NCBI GenBank assembly: GCA_050732995.1 | Contig: JBOHSA010000081.1 | Span: forward strand, 1-13,402 | Direction: 5' to 3' | Length of the DNA: 13,402 nucleotides | Source: JBOHSA01 sp050732995 | GTDB lineage: Bacteria > Gemmatimonadota > Gemmatimonadetes > Gemmatimonadales > GWC2-71-9 | In this document: positions 12,116-13,402 of the stretch, in pieces | Layout of the letters: every line of letters starts with the position of its first letter | Position numbering within the stretch: position 1 is the stretch's first letter | Notes under the pieces: generated by a model | Told to the model about the DNA's origin: nothing | Seen by the model: only the letters and a program-made list of their open reading frames with translations | Databases searched by the model: none | Translations under genes and position numbers: made by a program

Positions 12116-13185
12116 ACCCCCTCCAGCCGCGGATTCGGCCGAAAGCTCCGCCCCACTTTCGCGCAGGGCTTCTGCTCGAGCATGACCACGTCCGCCGTGA
12201 AATCAAACCGCCCCTGAAACAGGCTCGACCCGACGCCGTAGGCGTCCACCGGCACCCCCGTCTCTTCGAACTGCCGGATCTTCTCCACCGAGAATCCGCC
12301 CGAGACCACGATCTTCACGTCCCGGAAGCCCGCCTGGTCCAGGGCCCGACGGACGTTCCAGGCGAGCTGCGGATTGACCCCGGTCGGCTTGAAGGTCCCC
12401 ATCTGGGGGATGACGGACCGGTCCACCAGAGTCTCCGACGTGTCGAGCCGGACGCCGTACAACCGCTCGCCCAGCGCGCGCGCCACCTTGAGCGACGTGC
12501 CGACGCAGTCGTTCTCGAAGTCCACCAGGGTGATCAGCCGGACGCTCGGGTCCGTCAACTCCGCGAATTTCTTGGAGGCGAGGACGGTGTCGCCGCCGTA
12601 GGCGGCGATGAGTGCGTGCGGCACGGTGCCGATCCCCTCCGAGCCCCACCACGAGGCCTGGGCGTCGGTCGAGACGCCGATCGCGCCGGCGATGTGCGCG
12701 GCGTAGCCGTCGCCCGTCTGCACCAGCCAGTGGTCGTGCCGGGCGGGAAAGAACATCACCTGCTTGGGCTTCGCCGCGTCGACCACGCGCCGGGTGTTGG
12801 TGCCGACCTTCGTGCGCCGCGCCAGCACGCCGAGGTACAGGGTCTCCAGCACCGCGAACGCGTCGTACGGCCCTTCGATCAGGAGCACCGTCTCCCAGGG
12901 CTCGACCTCGTCGCCGTCGTACAGGGCGTGGACCAGGAGCTCGTCCCAGCGGTCGGCGCAGAGCTTGAGGATCGCGATCGCCTCGTCGATGCCGCCGAGG
13001 AAGGCGTGCGTCTTGCCGAACACCTGCATGGTGACGCGCGGCCGGTGGTGGTCCTTGCGCAGCAGGTCGCGGGCGCGCACGAAGTATTTGTCGGAGTAGT
13101 AACCCTCCCGCATCCGCTCGACGGGGAGGTGGAAGATCGACGGATCGAGGCGCTTCCGGCGAGGGGGGGGGGGGGGCGGCGCCAT
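12109..13185 (-). CDS. pncB: Nicotinate phosphoribosyltransferase
   Basis: Joins nicotinate and PRPP to nicotinate mononucleotide for NAD salvage. 358 residues, near the short archaeal-type form (about 390) rather than the longer E. coli enzyme. Visible features: FHLPVERMREGYYSDKYFVR near the N-terminus (18-37), KVGTNTRRVVDAAKP (126-140), FFPARHDHWLVQTGDGY, VSTDAQASWWGSEGIGTVPH with H190, TLVDFENDC, LDTSETL, KIVVSGGFSVEKIRQF and the phosphate-binding YGVGSSLF. The enzyme is well recognised; the exact subfamily is less so. The ATG at 13185 shares one base with the TGA of the gene upstream (TGATG). Residues 3-8 are six prolines from a C14 run (plus CCG), so the true N-terminus could be later, for example the Met at residue 25, although that would drop conserved sequence. 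Confidence 0.9.
   Translation of the reverse strand: MAPPPPPPRRKRLDPSIFHLPVERMREGYYSDKYFVRARDLLRKDHHRPRVTMQVFGKTHAFLGGIDEAIAILKLCADRWDELLVHALYDGDEVEPWETVLLIEGPYDAFAVLETLYLGVLARRTKVGTNTRRVVDAAKPKQVMFFPARHDHWLVQTGDGYAAHIAGAIGVSTDAQASWWGSEGIGTVPHALIAAYGGDTVLASKKFAELTDPSVRLITLVDFENDCVGTSLKVARALGERLYGVRLDTSETLVDRSVIPQMGTFKPTGVNPQLAWNVRRALDQAGFRDVKIVVSGGFSVEKIRQFEETGVPVDAYGVGSSLFQGRFDFTADVVMLEQKPCAKVGRSFRPNPRLEGVE
13163..13176. repeat. G14 homopolymer at the start of pncB
   Basis: Fourteen G on the plus strand, read as C14 on the coding strand, making the Pro run at residues 4-8 of the nicotinate phosphoribosyltransferase. Length change by one or two bases would abolish the frame at once, which is the layout of a contingency tract, but also of a simple sequencing error. 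Confidence 0.9.
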
Positions 13186-13402
13186 CAGCGGGCGGGGGGC
13201 CAGGCGAACGTGGCGACGAGCGTGTCGCCGCCGCCCAGGGGCAGGCGCCGGGCGACGTTGTTGAGGCGCCCGCAGAGCACGCCCACGGGGTAGGCCGTTT
13301 CGCGCGGGGTCACGCGCAGGCAGACGATGTCCGCATCGCGCGCCAGGGCGCGGTCCCGTCCGCCGCGCGCCGGCTCCGGTCGCGCGAGGCCGACCTCCAG
13401 GC
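13185..13402 (-). CDS. C-terminal fragment of an unidentified protein (5' part off the window)
   Basis: An open frame of about 72 codons enters from the right edge and stops at the TGA at 13185-13187, sharing one base with the pncB ATG (TGATG), which suggests one operon. The fragment reads DADIVCLRVTPRETAYPV, then GVLCGRLNNVARRLPLGGGD and ends TLVATFAWPPAR. I do not recognise a family. It looks like a small globular domain with strands around VCLRV and TLVATFAW. A more complete sequence is needed to name it. That it is a real gene is supported by the tight junction and by uninterrupted reading, not by homology. Confidence 0.6.
   Translation of the reverse strand, partial: LEVGLARPEPARGGRDRALARDADIVCLRVTPRETAYPVGVLCGRLNNVARRLPLGGGDTLVATFAWPPAR

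Noticed and set aside
12049..13293. Open frame of 414 codons on the plus strand
   Set aside because: Antisense to pncB, whose motifs are unmistakable.
1..13402. A defence system, toxin-antitoxin pair, prophage or other novel multi-gene system
   Set aside because: All complete genes belong to recognised housekeeping, chemotaxis or ArsR-SRPBCC families; no nuclease, toxin, reverse transcriptase or phage feature is visible.
1..13402. tRNA or other structured RNA genes
   Set aside because: No cloverleaf-like segment with TTCGANTC-type T-arm and CCA end was seen, and non-coding gaps are all under 150 bp. A covariance-model scan would be needed to exclude small RNAs.

Overview
The window comes from a very GC-rich (about 70% by eye) bacterial chromosome. 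It is almost entirely coding, with short or overlapping gene junctions, and carries mostly housekeeping metabolism. No tRNA, rRNA, CRISPR array, transposase or phage gene is visible. The LeuRS variant, the short ArgA and the serA plus class V aminotransferase pair fit an uncultured soil or sediment lineage of the Methylomirabilota/Rokubacteria or deltaproteobacterial kind. That placement is inference from general resemblance, not a computed one.

Layout. (1) 1-1961, minus: the N-terminal three quarters of leuS, running off the left edge. (2) 2031-4157, plus: an orphan methyl-accepting chemotaxis protein with a periplasmic Cache-type sensor. (3) 7478 down to 4154, minus: a nicotinamidase-like cysteine hydrolase, a class V (SerC-like) aminotransferase and serA, each joined to the next by an ATGA stop/start overlap. 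(4) 7622-8445, plus, divergent from that operon: an ArsR-family repressor and an SRPBCC/AHSA1 protein, also ATGA-coupled, behind a consensus-like promoter and a perfect 16-bp palindrome that contains the start codon. (5) 12064 down to 8422, minus: argC, argB, argD and a short GNAT-type argA, which form the acetylated part of arginine synthesis from glutamate to N-acetylornithine. (6) 13402 down to 12109, minus: the C-terminus of an unidentified protein, then a nicotinate phosphoribosyltransferase. The hydrolase in (3) and the transferase in (6) could form the first two steps of NAD salvage from nicotinamide.

The most unusual structure is a family of three imperfect palindromes of about 75-85 bp in the arg operon. 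They share outer arms of the type GGGAGCRGGGAGC / GCTCCCTGCTCCC and sit at the argC-argB, argB-argD and argD-argA junctions. Two of them lie inside reading frames and would be translated as residues of about 11-38 of ArgD and ArgA, which recalls the in-frame palindromic elements known from Rickettsia. For ArgA, a strong Shine-Dalgarno upstream of the GTG start supports translation through the element.

Three transcription-unit heads (the ArsR gene, argC, leuS) have a -10-like box only 8-11 nt before the ATG and no Shine-Dalgarno, which suggests leaderless or nearly leaderless mRNAs. Three long G/C homopolymers (16, 12 and 14 nt) lie inside reading frames and deserve a check for sequencing error or slippage.
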